Assembly: GCA_022985045.1 (NCBI GenBank)
Contig: CM040972.1
Span: forward strand, 19,937,907-20,001,906
Source of the DNA: Macadamia tetraphylla
Taxonomy: Eukaryota; Streptophyta; Magnoliopsida; Proteales; Proteaceae
Length of the DNA stretch: 64,000 nucleotides
Reading direction: 5' to 3'
This document shows positions 33,761 to 45,560 of this stretch, piece after piece. A program made the position numbers and the translations under genes. The notes under the pieces were generated by a model that saw only the letters and a list, made by a program, of their open reading frames with translations, made no database searches and was not told where the DNA came from. Numbering within the stretch: the first letter of the stretch is position 1; each line of letters starts with the position of its first letter.

Positions 33761-35026
33761 AAACACCCTTCCCTGTAGTCTCTGGCCCTATGGGGGCTGT
33801 GCTAGTCTGAAGGTTGCATAGGTCTACTAAGGCCTAGGTGGCAAACTGTAGGGTGCATCACTAGGCCTCCGGGGAGGGCATGTTGTGGCTAGATGGCCCA
33901 GTTGATCGCAATGGAAACAACTTTGGCTCGATCCCATACACTAGAACAGGAGGATGGAGAAGTCTGGCTAGCCTCAGGCTTCTTAAACTGTACTAGAGTT
34001 AGGTTGATATAAGGCACTTTGAAGGGTTTGCTACCTCGCCTGGTGTCAGTAGCCCCCACAGGCCTCTTTCCCATTCCCTGCTAGGCTGAGAAGTTATCCC
34101 TATGTTGGACTTCAATGGTTTTGGGCACTTGGACCACCTCGACATATGTTTGCAATTTCAACCCAACTATGGTTGACCCAATTCCTGGCCTCTACCCTTT
34201 CTCAAACTTCTTAGTCTTAGCCCTATCACCTCTGAGATGCTCAAGAGAAAAATGGAATAGTTCCTCAAAATATTGCTAATACTCGAGCACAGACTGGGAT
34301 CCTTGCACCAACTGGGAAAACTCACTCTCTCTCCTATCCCGGAAGCTTTCTGAAAAATAGTTCTCAAAGAAGGCCCCTTTAAAGTCCACCCAAGTAGGGT
34401 TTGGGTTACTCGCCCTCAGAATGGGCTCCATAGCACTTCACTAATCATCAACCTCATTTTGTAATTGGTAGCCTGCACATAAATTTTTTTGCTCCTTGGT
34501 GCAGCCCATTAGCCTAAACACCTTCTCCATGCCACCAATCCATCTTGATGGGTATAATGGATCTTGGCCCACTTTTGAGAAGTATGAGGGCCTAAGCCTC
34601 TGAAACTTCTCTATCATTTTTGTCATGTCCTTCCAACCCTCTACTTGTACTTGGGCTTGTTCTGGTGCTGGATCTTATACATACCCATGTACATGTTGTT
34701 GACCTTGCCCATGCACTTACCCTTGTGCCCCACCAGATGTTTGAAGAGTAACAGAGCCGATGGATACCAAAATGGGTGCCAGTGGAGTAGGGGGTACGGG
34801 TGGTGCATTGTAGGCTTCCATTTTCATTTTGATTCGATTATCGATCCCAACTATGAATTGGTAATTTCTTTCCTCAACTTCTTGCATCATATTATTCATG
34901 ATGGACACAACATCATGAGTGGTGAGCACGACGGAGTCGGGGGTGCATTTCGGGATGTACCCCAATTCTACATAGGGGAAGTGGGAGGTGACGTACATGA
35001 CTGGGATCAGGACCAGGTGTTCCTGC
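33761..35026 (-). pseudogene. gag: Chr-C gag, broken
   Basis: A start at about 35027 (MSRRNTWS) is likely. The gag domain at 34300-34640 reads MIEKFQRLRPSYFSKVG, YPSRWIGGMEKVF and AGYQLQNE. The nucleocapsid knuckle at 33878-33919 is complete: CFHCDQLGHLATTC fits C-x2-C-x4-H-x4-C. Stops and frameshifts occur between about 34690 and 34990 and near 34440. Confidence 0.8.
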
Positions 35027-35688
35027 GTGACATGACTCCTATGGAGGAATCCGATTAGTTCACATGCATGTACAAGGTTGCATGTAATTGGAACACATGC
35101 ATACATAGTGGATTCCATATGTATACACAAAGTAATTTAGGGTTAGACCATGCACAAGTGGGGCCCACCAAGTATTGGAATCCGATCGCATGCATATTAG
35201 GGAGAAAATCCTTAATTGAGGAAGCAAATACAGTAACCAAAAATGGAAATAAAAAAATTATTCCCAAAATAAGTTCACCAGAAACAGGGTCATTCCATAG
35301 GAAATATCAGTCTTGTTTCCGGTGGAGCTGATAGAGGCTGATTTGGGACTTTTTCTCTCACGAGAAACACTCAGTAAAAATAGGTCTAGTGTTTCCGATG
35401 GGTTGTTTCCGATGGACTAAAAATTGCTATATGAGGCTCGGGTTTTGGGTTTATTTCAGAAAACCCTAATCTATCTTATGGAGAAGAAGAGGATATGGCC
35501 AAGGGAGCTCCTCCAACCTATATCCCACCTTTTCTTGGTAATTTCGCGATTGATTAACGCCCTCTATGCATCTAAGGTGAGTTCTCTTCCTTCTCTAACC
35601 TAGGTTTTTGGATTCTTCTCTGTGAGATTTGTTTCACTCTTCTAACTTAGGTTTTACTCTCTAAAACCTTAGGAATATTACTGAAATC
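35027..35688 (+). promoter_or_regulatory. Divergent region between Chr-C gag and the antisense cargo gene
   Basis: This 660-bp stretch has no ORF of note. For the rightward gene it offers a TATA-like GCTATATGAG at 35426-35435, an AAACCCTAA box near 35462, and a likely 5'-UTR intron at 35577-35672 (donor AAG/GTGAGT, acceptor CCTTAG). The ATG follows at 35689. It reads like a plant gene promoter and leader rather than LTR sequence. Confidence 0.5.
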
Positions 35689-36950
35689 ATGTCTAGACAT
35701 TGTGTTCGTACTCGCCACGCTGTATCACAAGAGCAACAGGACATTCCCAAAGAGGCACAGTACAACCAACTATTGTTTCGCTCTATGGCCGAACAAGACC
35801 ATTGGGAGAACTTTGAGTTCTGGGATGTGGACCCAGGAAAGTATGTGAGGACTAGGGATTTTTGGTAGTTCTACCTTCACCAACACTTCGAGGTGGTTGG
35901 GTGGTATTGTATCCTAAATCCCAACTAGAGATATTACCCAAAGCTGTTGAGGTTATTCTACTCTAACCTCTAGTGCGTGAACCGTGGCACGGAAGAGATG
36001 CAAATCACTTCCTATGTAAAGGGGGTCAAAATCTCCTTTGACATGAGACAGTTGGCCAACATTCTAATGGTTGACAACACAAGAGAACTGGTCTATTGCC
36101 CTCCTCGGACTCCATCTTATAAGTTCTAGAATCCCAATGTTCTCTAAGAGATGAATAATATGCTCACCAAGGCTGCTTTTGGGTGGGATCGCCCCGTCAA
36201 CTACCGAGCCACCCCAAAGGTTGTTTGCAAGGTAGTTTAGTTGAATGTTCTTCCTACCTATGGCCACTATGATGAGGTGTTCGTGCTGCATGCCTATGTG
36301 ATGTACTGTGGTACATAAGGGTGCTGGTTCTCCTTCCTTACCTATTGATGTGGACAATGGTGACCAGGGCTGAGGGAGGGACACGCAGGGCCAGAAATTT
36401 ATGCTATGGGAGGATTTTAATTGATGTGTTCCTCTACTTTGGGGTGAACTTGGAAGGTGAGGAGTACTTGGGAGCCGATGTCATAGACTTCAACTGGGAT
36501 TCCTAGAAGAAGATGACACTAGATATGAGTGAGGTCTCATCCGATGAGGCTGAGGAAGAATAACCAATGTAGGTGGAGGGTCAATTGGGAGGTGATGCCA
36601 GAGTTGTTGGCAGAGGTACTGAGCAAGGTGACAGAGATACTGATGTGGCCGGTGGCCGGTGGTGGTGCTGGTAGAGGTGCTAGTGAAGTTGGTGGTGCTG
36701 ATGGTGGTGTTCCACCACTTGACCCACAGACTATGGGTTCCACTATTGCCTCCTCTTTTTGCAGCACTAGGGGCGTGAGGCCTTACGATCTCAATGATGT
36801 GATGGCTCGCCTGGACACCACCACAAACTTGTTATGGATGGACAACCGACTCGAAAGTATGGACAAGAATTACTATCTTATGGACAACAGGGTGGCCTCC
36901 CTTGAGGCACAGATGCAGGCGATTGGTCATCTGTACCATATTTCCACCCC
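35689..36950 (+). pseudogene. Transposase_32-like plant gene antisense to Chr-C, broken
   Basis: From ATG 35689 (MSRHCVRTRHAVSQEQQ) the protein runs through YYPKLLRLFYSNL, ITSYVKGVKISFD, GHYDEVFVLHAYVM and LPYLLMWTMVTR to LIDVFLYFGVNLEGEE, then an acidic/glycine stretch and a coiled C-terminus (VRPYDLNDVMARLDTTT, DNRVASLEAQMQAI). This order fits the family Pfam calls putative plant transposon protein (Transposase_32). At least six TAG/TAA stops (first at 35866) and two frameshifts disable it. The C-terminus is homologous to 63626-64000. No catalytic role is established for the family. Confidence 0.7.
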
Positions 36951-38530
36951 CACCATATTATCAACCTCCACCATATTATCAGCCTCTGCTATATCATCAA
37001 CCTTTCCCCCACCATCTAAGTGGAGGAACCTCTTCATCCTATCACCCCTAGTCTTCATATCCTACCTATCACGTTACATCATCTTCATACCATCCCACTT
37101 TATATCCCTCATCACCCTCATACCAATCCCATTCTCAAGGTTCGGTGTATAACCAAAAAGAAGGATCGATGAATGGGTACGATTGGAAGGATATGCTTGT
37201 ACTACCGGATTCCCTAAAGATGACTTCATCAATAGGGTCAGTAAATTCATTGGAGGAAGACCAGGAGAGTGATCCCACTTCTCTAATTTGTCCTGCGGTA
37301 ACTTCAGAAGATAATCCAGAGGTAATTGAAGAGATTACAGCTGATCTTCTCAGAGTAGTAACCACATTGGCTAAAAGGGAGCAGATCAAAGAATACACTT
37401 TCTTAATCCACATAGGGACTGACACAGAGGATGATGAGTCAGGACTGGTCCAACTTCGAGCCAGGAATGATAGGACCAACCCTATGGAAATCTTTCGATC
37501 TGTATGCTCTGAATACTACAAGTATTTAGATACCAGAGAATTTGATGGCCCTGAGGAATCTGATGAAGAATAAAGTGGGAGTGAAATCAGCAAAGAAGAG
37601 GATGATGATGATGACGATGATGATGACGATGACGATGAGGACAAAAATAAAGATGAGAAGGATGGAGATAACTCTGATTCTCGAGAGGATGATGGGTATC
37701 TAGACTGGGATGACTACCAGGGGCCTTGGTATAATGATTATGATGATGAGTCAGAATATTACTCACCAGAACATCCAACATGTTTCTTAGTCTACGCTAT
37801 TGGCAATGATGGCCCAATAGATTATCCTACAAATGGCATTTACCCTTCCCTATGCATAGAGGGAAATGATTCTACATCAGACTCAGAGAATGTGGGGGAA
37901 TCTGGAGAGCCAACACAAGTTTATATGGATGAACAGTACCCCACATTTGAGTTGGAAGAAAAATTGTGTGAAGTGTATTCCAACACATTAAGAATGCAAG
38001 AAAGGGTATACAAAATTGATAAAATGTTAGGGAAAGTAACCGTTAGTGATCTTTACTACCGGGAGCAATTGAATGACCTGGAGGAAATAGGACTAGATGA
38101 CATAATCACAGAGGCGGTAGACGCTACATTCCAATAGCTTTCCAATGCAGTGAAGAAGCTCTAAGCCAGGGCCGTGGATATTTGTGGAGGTCCTTGACTT
38201 CCCACCCCAAGCAGGGAAGGAGAATCAGAAGAAGATGATTCTATGGTGGGGATAATCACCCTAACCAATAGTGATGAAAGATAGTTATCCCGCCGAGATT
38301 ATTGTGAAAAACCAATCAACATGATGGAAACTAGAAGTGGGAAAGACTACAAGGGCAAGGCTCTAGCAATAGAGCAGCCAAGGGCTAATGAAGCTAGAAC
38401 TAGCAGCTTAAAGAAAGAGCCAGAGAACCCAGTCTTGGCTCAACTCAAGAAATCCTAGGCAAATATCTCCATTTGGGGATTGTTGATGGCATCCCCTTCG
38501 CACCGTGAAATAGTCTTGAGGTCTCTCGCT
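36951..38530 (+). pseudogene. Tat-2 acidic gag-protease linker, broken
   Basis: One frame runs from 37145 to 38137 with a TAA near 37572. It contains VIEEITADLLRVVTTLAKRE, a poly-aspartate run encoded by GAT/GAC repeats (37605-37645), YLDWDDYQGPWYNDYDDE, and a coiled segment (LEEKLCEVYSNTLRMQERV). The part after 38138 (GIITLTNSD, METRSGKDYKGKAL) leads to the protease. The function of this acidic spacer is not known. Confidence 0.75.
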
Positions 38531-39330
38531 AATGTGCAAGTGCCGATTGAGATAATATCGACACACTCGCACATATAGTAGGAGCAACATATACTGTGCA
38601 GTCCCTGATGTTCTCAAATTTTGATCTTCCTAGGGAAACCCAACACAATCGGGCTCTCCACATTACAGTTGAATGCCTTGATAAAGTAGTTCCCCAGGTT
38701 CTTGTTGACAATGGGTTTGCTTTGAATGTGCTACCATTGAGATCAACAAAGAGTATCGGTGTCAACTTGAAAGAAATGAGGCCAACCATCCAAGCCATAA
38801 GGGCATATGATAATACCAAGAGGAAGATCCTTGGAATCATTACCCTTGCTGTAAAGATTGGCCCCTGAAGTTTGATGTTGATTTCCAAGTAATTGATATA
38901 CTGGCGACTTTTAACATGCTCTTGGGAAGGCCTTGGTTGCATCCTGCGAAGGTGGTGTCCTCTAGTCTCCATCAAAAAATAAAGTTCATTCATGAGGGGA
39001 AGGCGGTCTTAGTGGCCGGAGATCCTAAAGTGGTTAACACTCTGGCCAACATTAAAAATGGGGAAGAACAAGAACTTGAGGTGCAACTGAGTGGTTTTAA
39101 AATAGACACCACTTGCACAGCCATTGCCAAAGAAGCTCCAAAGGAGAAAATCCTGGCTAACTATGAAGCCATCTGGAGTCCGCTAGTGAATCAGATGATG
39201 AAGAACATGCAGTATTTTCCTGGCATGGGACTAGGTAAATATCACCAAGGAGTTCCAAAGCAGTCGAGTTTGCCGGTGAACAAAGGAAAGAATGGTCTCA
39301 GGTACATTCCTCCAACTGTCAAAGGGTAGA
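38531..39330 (+). pseudogene. pol: Tat-2 aspartic protease with G-patch-like tail, frameshifted
   Basis: The active-site segment reads VLVDNGFALNVLPL at about 38700, where D-N-G is the Tat form of D-S/T-G. Further on are TIQAIRAYDNTKRKILG and MLLGRPWLH. A frameshift at about 38868 separates the halves. The tail MQYFPGMGLGKYHQGVPK resembles a G-patch, a glycine-rich RNA-binding module also found after some retroviral proteases. Confidence 0.8.
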
Positions 39331-40480
39331 AAGTGCTAAGGATGACTAGGAAGATCTCCGTCACTTACTACCCTACTCTCAATGGATACTTTGTGAAAGA
39401 ATGAGAGGATTTCCGCTTTTGTGGAAATGTGGAGCCATTGTTTGATGAAACCACTGCCAAGATGCAACCAGGACATGAAATTTTCTTCTAAGACGAGTTC
39501 TATTGGGTGACTCATGAAGTGGAACAACAGAAAATGCTAATCAAAGAAGGCAACCAAGACAATTGCATCACTGGGATAGCAGAAATTGCACTGATTGAGA
39601 CTGGGTCTTCTTTGATGATCCTATAACATTAATCCAATCAAAGGAGGCACCTAGTCCTCGAGTTCTCATGAAGAGAGAATGGGAGAAGAAGATAAGGCTC
39701 ACCTGGAGTTTGCCACTTCCCATTGATTTGAAAGGCTTCATTTGCTTCCTCCTACAAGAGCTAAGAACCCGAGAGTTTCATGAGCTCAAGCCTCATCCTT
39801 TCAGAGGAAGAAGTGAGTACACAAAATAGAGGAGAGCACAAAGGATGATGGTTTGTATGTACTGTGTTCGAACCAATTACAATGGGAAGGCTCGTGAAGG
39901 TGGTCAAAGATGTGACTGAGGTACCGAGAAGGCGTCCCTCAACAGGCTCGAAAAGATAGACTTCATAGAAAAAGGATTGAGCAGTCTCCATCAATCTTCA
40001 CATCTTAGAAAGTTTGGCTTCCGAGAGCATGAGATTGATTAGTTGGTATTCATGAAAAAGCAGGCACCTGTCCAGAGGAACCATAACACCACTAAAGAAA
40101 GTTGAAGAAGGCCCTTTGCCACACCTCCTCATCCGTCAAGCCACTAAACCACATCTGAACTGGACAAGTATTGGGGAAAACTTCAAGTTTGCTCATGCTT
40201 TTGAGTCAATCAGCCTGATTACCCCTAGTGAAAGCATCAAGCCAATTATCGAGTCTATAGTCGAGTCTATTGTTTATGATTCTGTGTCAATCTCTCCTCT
40301 AGAGAAGAGTCCAAAGTCCTTGAATGACGAGTCTATTACTCCTTCTTTCATGAATGAAATTTTTTATTCCAAGTATACCTTGCCTCCTTTTTTCGATGAT
40401 GATCTTAATAAATATCAAGGATTAATAAAATAATGCAAACCAAAGAAAGCCCAATCCATCCATGAGGATACTTGGGATAT
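39331..40480 (+). pseudogene. Tat-2 protease-RT linker with Cys-rich motif, broken
   Basis: Readable pieces include TRKISVTYYPTLNGYF, DLKGFICFLLQELR, HPFRGRSEYTK and a cysteine segment MVCMYCVRTNYNGKAREG ending QRCD, all shared with Tat-3 (59369-60060). The segment 40116-40433 has the PSFMNEI motif shared with both other copies. There are several TAG stops. Its role is unknown. Confidence 0.65.
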
Positions 40481-41535
40481 TAATCTAGGAACCGACCAAT
40501 GCCTTCGAGAGGTAAAAATTGGCACTTCCCTTGATGAAAAAGAAGCAGAACAGATGAGTAATCTTCTGAAGGAATTCGCCGAGGTATTTGCTTGGTCTTA
40601 TGAGGATATGCTTGGTATCGAGCCCAATATTGTGCAGCATCGATTGCCAACTGACCCTGGGGCAAAGCTAGTAAAACAGAAGCTCTAAAGAATGAGGCCA
40701 GAATGGAGTGAAAAATTAGAGAAGAAGTTGTGAAGCAATGGAATGTAGGGTTCCTATAGGTGGTGAAGTACCCCCATTGGTTGGCCAATATTGTACCAGT
40801 AGCAAAGAAAGATGGGTAGGTACGGATGTGCGTGGACTTCTAAGATCTTAAAAAAGTGACCCCTAAAGATGACTTCTCACTACCCCACATTGACGTATTT
40901 GTGGATAATACGATAGACCATGCTTTATTATCATTTACAGATGGATTCTCGAGATACAACCAAATAAGCATGCACCCAGAGGATCGTGAGAAAACAGTCT
41001 TCACCACTCCGTGGAGAACCTATTGTTATAAGGTGATGCCTTTTGGACTGAAGAATGCCAGGGTAACTTATCAAAGAGCAGCCACGGCCATATTACATAA
41101 CATGATGAACAAAGATATGGAAGTTTATGTGGACAACATGATAGTAAAGTCAAAAGATCGGCAGGGGCATATTCTGGCACTAAGGAAATTCTTTGAAAGA
41201 ATTAAGAAGTATCAACTGACGTTGAACCCTCAGAAGAGTGTATTCGAGGCAACAACAGGAAAGTTATTAGGCTTCTTGGTGAGTGAAAGAGGCATTGAAG
41301 TCGACCCTATCAAGATCAAGGCAAATTCAGGAAATGCCCACGCCTCGGACTGAGAAGCAAATATGAGGATTTCTGGGTCACATCCAATATATTAGCAAAT
41401 TTATAGCTCAGTTGACTACAATCTGTGAACCAATTTTCAAGCTGCTGAAGAAGGATCAGCCCACGGAATGGAATGACCAATGCCAACAAGCCTTTGACAA
41501 AATCAAGGAGTATCTTATGAACCCACCAGTATTGA
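40481..41535 (+). pseudogene. pol: Tat-2 reverse transcriptase, active site lost
   Basis: The frame includes NLGTDQCLREVKIG, WLANIVPVAKKDG, FGLKNARVTYQRAATAILH and the palm motif at 41126-41137, which reads YVDN instead of YVDD, so one catalytic aspartate is lost. It continues through LTLNPQKSVFEATTGKLLGF. Stops lie at about 40687, 40757 and 40818, and a frameshift near 41325. Confidence 0.9.
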
Positions 41536-41972
41536 CACCGCCAGTGGAAGGAGAACCACTTCTATTGTATTTGTCCATGGGATAATATTCCATGGGCTCT
41601 TTGCTAGCACAGAAGGAGACAGAAAAGGGGCAGAGTATGCCATATATTACCTTAGCAAGAAGTTTTTAGAATATAATACCCGGTACACATCTTTGGAAAG
41701 AACTTGTGCTGCGTTGATTTGGGCAACTAAAAGGTTGTGACACTACATGGTTTCCTATCTGGTGAACTTGATCTCAAAGATGGATCCCATCAAATATCAC
41801 TTCGAGAAACTAACCTTAATAGGAAGGATGGCCGTTGGTTACTTTTGCTATCAGAGTTTGACATCACCTATGTTACTCAGAAATCTATCAAGGGGCAGGC
41901 CATAGCTGATCATTTGACTGCTCACCCCAAAGAAGATGGAAGATCCTTGGATGATGCCTTTCCCAATGAATG
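41536..41972 (+). pseudogene. pol: Tat-2 gypsy-type RNase H, degenerate
   Basis: The region after the RT connection encodes EPLLLYLSMG with a stop, SMGSLLAQKE, a YTSLERTCAALIWATK segment and FDITYVTQKSIKGQAIADHL. A frameshift separates the two halves near 41620-41740. In Tat elements this first RNase H is often degenerate because a second one is present. Confidence 0.8.
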
Positions 41973-42414
41973 AATTGCAGTGGTAGAGGAAGAAGATACA
42001 GTTAAAGAATGGCAGTTATTCTTTGATGAAACGGCCAATCAGAAGAGATGTGGCATGAGAATATTGCTTGTCACTCCTGATGGTCTTTATTTGCCTTCAT
42101 CATTCCACCTCAACTTCCCTTGTACCAACAACATTGCTAAGTAGAAGCTTATGCTTTGGGGCTCAAAACGGATTTAACTATTGGGGTGAAAAGGATCAAG
42201 GTTTATAGTGATTCATCCATTCTCATCTATCAGACACAGGGAAAGTGGAAAACTAGAGATGAGAAGCTGAAGCCATATCAAGAGCATCTGGAAGAGGTGA
42301 TTGAACACTTTGATAAGCTTTCATTCGAATACTTCCAAAGGGATAATAACAAGTTTGCTGATGCCCTTGCAACCTTGGCTTCTATAGTAGATTGCAACCC
42401 TATGGCTAGAGTCT
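41973..42414 (+). pseudogene. pol: Tat-2 archaeal-type RNase H (aRNH), frameshifted
   Basis: WQLFFDETANQ begins the domain; the usual form is FDGAAN and the aspartate is kept. Then come LNFPCTNNIAK, a frameshift before EAYALGLKT, VYSDSSILIYQ, and RDNNKFADALATLAS. Catalytic D, E, D, D positions can be traced, but the frame breaks near 42143 and ends TGA 42414. A second, archaeal-like RNase H is the hallmark of the Tat lineage. Confidence 0.85.
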
Positions 42415-43741
42415 GACCATTCTTGGTGGAACAAATAAGCAAGCCCATTTATCAGAATTCAGTGAACTCTCTCACTGTAGATGGTCAGTCTTGGTTCGCT
42501 CAAATAGTGGATTTCATCAGGGAAAGGAAGTATCTAATTGAAGTAACTGAAAGAGAGACGAAGTTTCTAAGAAGATATGCCACCCAATTTATTCTCCAAA
42601 AGGATCTGTTATACAAGAGATCCTATAACGGAATACAGTTGCTGTGTGTAGATGAGGAACAAGCTACAACTATCATGCAAGAAATTCATCAAGGTCTCCC
42701 CCATATGAATGCCAAGATGTTATCTAAGAAGATCCTTAGGCTGGGATATTATTGGAAAACAATAGAAGCAGATTGCGTGGACTTTGTCAAAAAATGCTAC
42801 GAGTGTGAGATATTTGCTAACATCATACATATCCCGCCAACAGAGCTACATTTGCTTAGTTCACCTTGGCCATTCTCCACTCGGGGCATCGATATCATTG
42901 GAAAATTCAACCCTAAAGCATCCAATGGCCACGAGTTCATCCTGTTAGCCATTGATTATTTCACCAAGTGGATAGAAGCTCAGTCCTATACAGTCCTCAT
43001 ATCTACTAAGGTGGCCAAATTGATCCAAGAAAATATCATTGCACGATATGGAGTACCCCAGGAATTGATATAAGATCAGGGATCCCATTTCTGGGGCAAG
43101 ACCAACAAAATCTGCACAAAGTTCAGTATCATAAGGCATTGATCTGCCACTAACAGGCCACAGACCAATAGGGCAGTAGAGGCAGCCAACAAGAACATTA
43201 AAGTCATCCTACAGAAAATGGTGGAAACACATTAGGATTTGGTTGATAAGTTACCCGTTGCCTTATGGGCATACCAAACATTTGTACCATCCTCGATGGG
43301 GGTAACCCCTTTCTCTTTGGTATATGGGGTTGAGGTAGTTCTACCCGTGGAAATCCTAGTACCATCCTTAAGGGTACTCCTTGATAGTCAACTACCTAAA
43401 GGAGAATGGGTGAAGTCCAGACATGATGAGCTCAACTTTCTCGACGAAAGGCGTATAAAAGCCATGGATAATCTAAAGAAATATCAACTGAGAATGGCCT
43501 GGGCCTTCAACAAGAATGTGAAGCCCTGTCACATAGAGGTGGATGAACTTGTTCTTCGAGAAAAAAATCCCCAATTCATGACCCAAGAGAAAAATTCAGG
43601 CCCAACTAGAGTGGCCCATTCTTTGTCAAAGAAATTCTACTAGGCAAGGCTGTGAAGCTCATAGACCACAATGATGAAGAAATGCCCAGACTGGTCAATA
43701 TAGATCAACTTAAGAAATATTACGTCTAAAAGGGTGAATAG
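42415..43741 (+). pseudogene. pol: Tat-2 integrase, broken
   Basis: A long open stretch (42423-43073) carries the zinc module (IHQGLPHMNAKML, KKCYEC) and the core LLAIDYFTKW. The second catalytic aspartate (43074) is preceded by an in-frame TAA where Tat-3 has serine. The glutamate lies in RAVEAANKN (43179). The C-terminal domain ends LKKYYV and TAG at 43739. Further stops occur near 43140 and 43231, with a frameshift at about 43640. Confidence 0.9.
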
Positions 43742-44251
43742 TCTAAACTACGTTAGACCTGATTCCTTTTGAGGGACACGTAGGCAACTTGACATGTGCA
43801 AGTGCGGTCTGAACCATCGAAGGCAATAAATTGGTTCTTTGATTAATAATCAAAGTACCTTAAAAGATCATCATAGTTTGTGTCCCCCAAGAATCACCAT
43901 TTGGCATGAAAGGACATTAGGTATCTGTCATCCACCCATTGGTCCGTCACTTCTTACCTAGGATTCTATCCCCCAAGAATTGCCATTTGGCATGAAAGGC
44001 CATTAGGTATTTGTCATTCACCTATAGTCCGTCCATTCTTATCCAGGATTCTATCCCCTAAAAGAAAATCGCCACCCAATACCAGTTTATCAAGGCTAGT
44101 TTATTCTCCACCCCTGATCAGTCAAACTCAAAAGAAAAAAAAAGAAGAGCTTGATGCAACAGTGGTAAAGGCTTGTTTGAATCATTAGCCAATGAGTAAT
44201 GTTTTGATAAATCATGATATCTCATTGTTAGTATTGGTTTCAGGAAAATTT
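43742..44251 (+). repeat. Post-pol spacer with 84-bp direct repeats (Tat-2)
   Basis: Units beginning CCCCCAAGAATCACCATTTGG (about 43886) and CCCCCAAGAATTGCCATTTGG (about 43971) are followed by a diverged third start near 44056. It is colinear with 6684-7193. Nothing else is recognised. Confidence 0.8.
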
Positions 44252-45300
44252 ATGGGCTCATTGGATAAGACGTTGAGGAAAAACCTTCGACATAAATATG
44301 AGGGCAACAGGATTGCTGGAATTCATGAATGTATCATTTCTTGACCAAGTTGGATGTGTGAAGCTACATCACCAATTACTCTGATAGGTGCCTCAACACT
44401 GGGATGCTGACCTACATGTATTTTGGTTTGGATTAGCGGAGATTTGCCCAACTCTTGAAGAATTTCAGGTTTGTATGCTATCTCTACTCAATAGAAGTTT
44501 GTTCCAACCCTCTTTGAAGAAAGATTGCTTAGAGGAAATACAAGGTTTCTTCAGATAGATAGAAGAAAAAGTAAAGTATTTTGTCAGGTATGGGAAGATT
44601 GACATTCTAAAGGTGGCTCAAATCTTCATCCAATATCTACCAATGGGAGGAATCCATCAACAGTGATCCCTGGATGCTTATTTACTTTGCATGATAGCTC
44701 ATTATGTTCTCCGCACTCCTGGGCATGGTGCACCATCTATTTTGATTGAGGTAGTAAAATAGTTGAAGAAGGGAGGTGACATTGTCCCTACAGTTCTTGC
44801 AGAAATGTTCAAGGAATTTGATGACATGAGCTATGGCCATAGATTTGAATTAGATCATTATCAGGGAAGTACTACTAATTTTTAGATTTGGCTCCTCGAG
44901 AAACTTTAGCTCACCACATCATTAACTGGAAGCCCACTCAGAGTTTTTTATTACCGGATAAGAGAGAAGTTCCAGAATTCCACCTTATCACTAATTGGAA
45001 AAAGTACTTGTAGGAAAGGACTATGCAGGATATCGCATGGAGGTGCCCAGTGAAGCCATAAGAAGATTTTCTGATGAAGACCCCTGGCCACAACTATGTC
45101 AAGTTGATGGGATTGACTCACACGTCCTTTTATTTGCCTATGTACATCAGCTGACAATACGGGCTCAAAGAGACGGACCCAGAAGAGTTAGTGAACTTTC
45201 ACCCACCTTAAGAATTATCTCCCCACCTTGTTATTCACCTATCCCATCTGTGATAGGAAAATTGTCCTCTTTTCATGTAATTCACTTGGTAATGGAATGA
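44252..45300 (+). pseudogene. DUF7745-like accessory ORF of Tat-2, broken
   Basis: From ATG 44252 (MGSLDKTLRK) the copy reads PQHWDADLHVFWFGLAEI, RYGKIDILKVAQIFIQYLP, LCMIAHYVLRTPGHG and a C-terminal stretch with QYGLKE and VNFHPP, with TAG stops and frame changes. A clear 3' splice-site-like TTGGTTTCAG lies just upstream of the ATG. It is convergent with the antisense PMD gene that ends near 45561, and the A-rich gap between them holds no feature. Confidence 0.7.
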
Positions 45301-45560
45301 GGAAGTATTTGGATTTTCATGTTATCTCGATTATTCTAATTATGACTTGAGTTATGGAGTTGATTGTTCCTAAGCATTGCAAACAAACAAAAAAAAAAAA
45401 AAAAGAAAGAAAGATTTTCTTTGTGCCAAAAGTAAGTTTTCATAAGATGCTGAAATAAATGATGAACAAACAAGGGGAGGGAAAAAGAAAAAAGAAAGAA
45501 AATATCCATGTGTTTGTGTTTTCAATGAATGCAGGAGCAAATGCCTATGGGTTAAAAGCC

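Larger units (their letters stand above)
30287..36950 (-). mobile_element. Chromovirus-like element Chr-C, truncated at both ends, with antisense cargo gene
   Basis: Minus-strand RT, protease and gag fragments are followed upstream by a plus-strand Transposase_32-like gene. No LTR or primer site of its own is present: the left end breaks inside RT and the right end inside the cargo gene's C-terminus. A Tat solo LTR (30949-33283) lies inside the protease-RT region. Sequence differences show it is a different subfamily from Chr-A. The grouping of gag/pol and cargo as one element is supported by the similar layout at 62004-64000. Confidence 0.65.

Noticed and set aside
37587..37781. His-rich minus-strand ORF
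   Set aside because: Shadow of the GAT/GAC poly-aspartate stretch of the plus-strand acidic linker.
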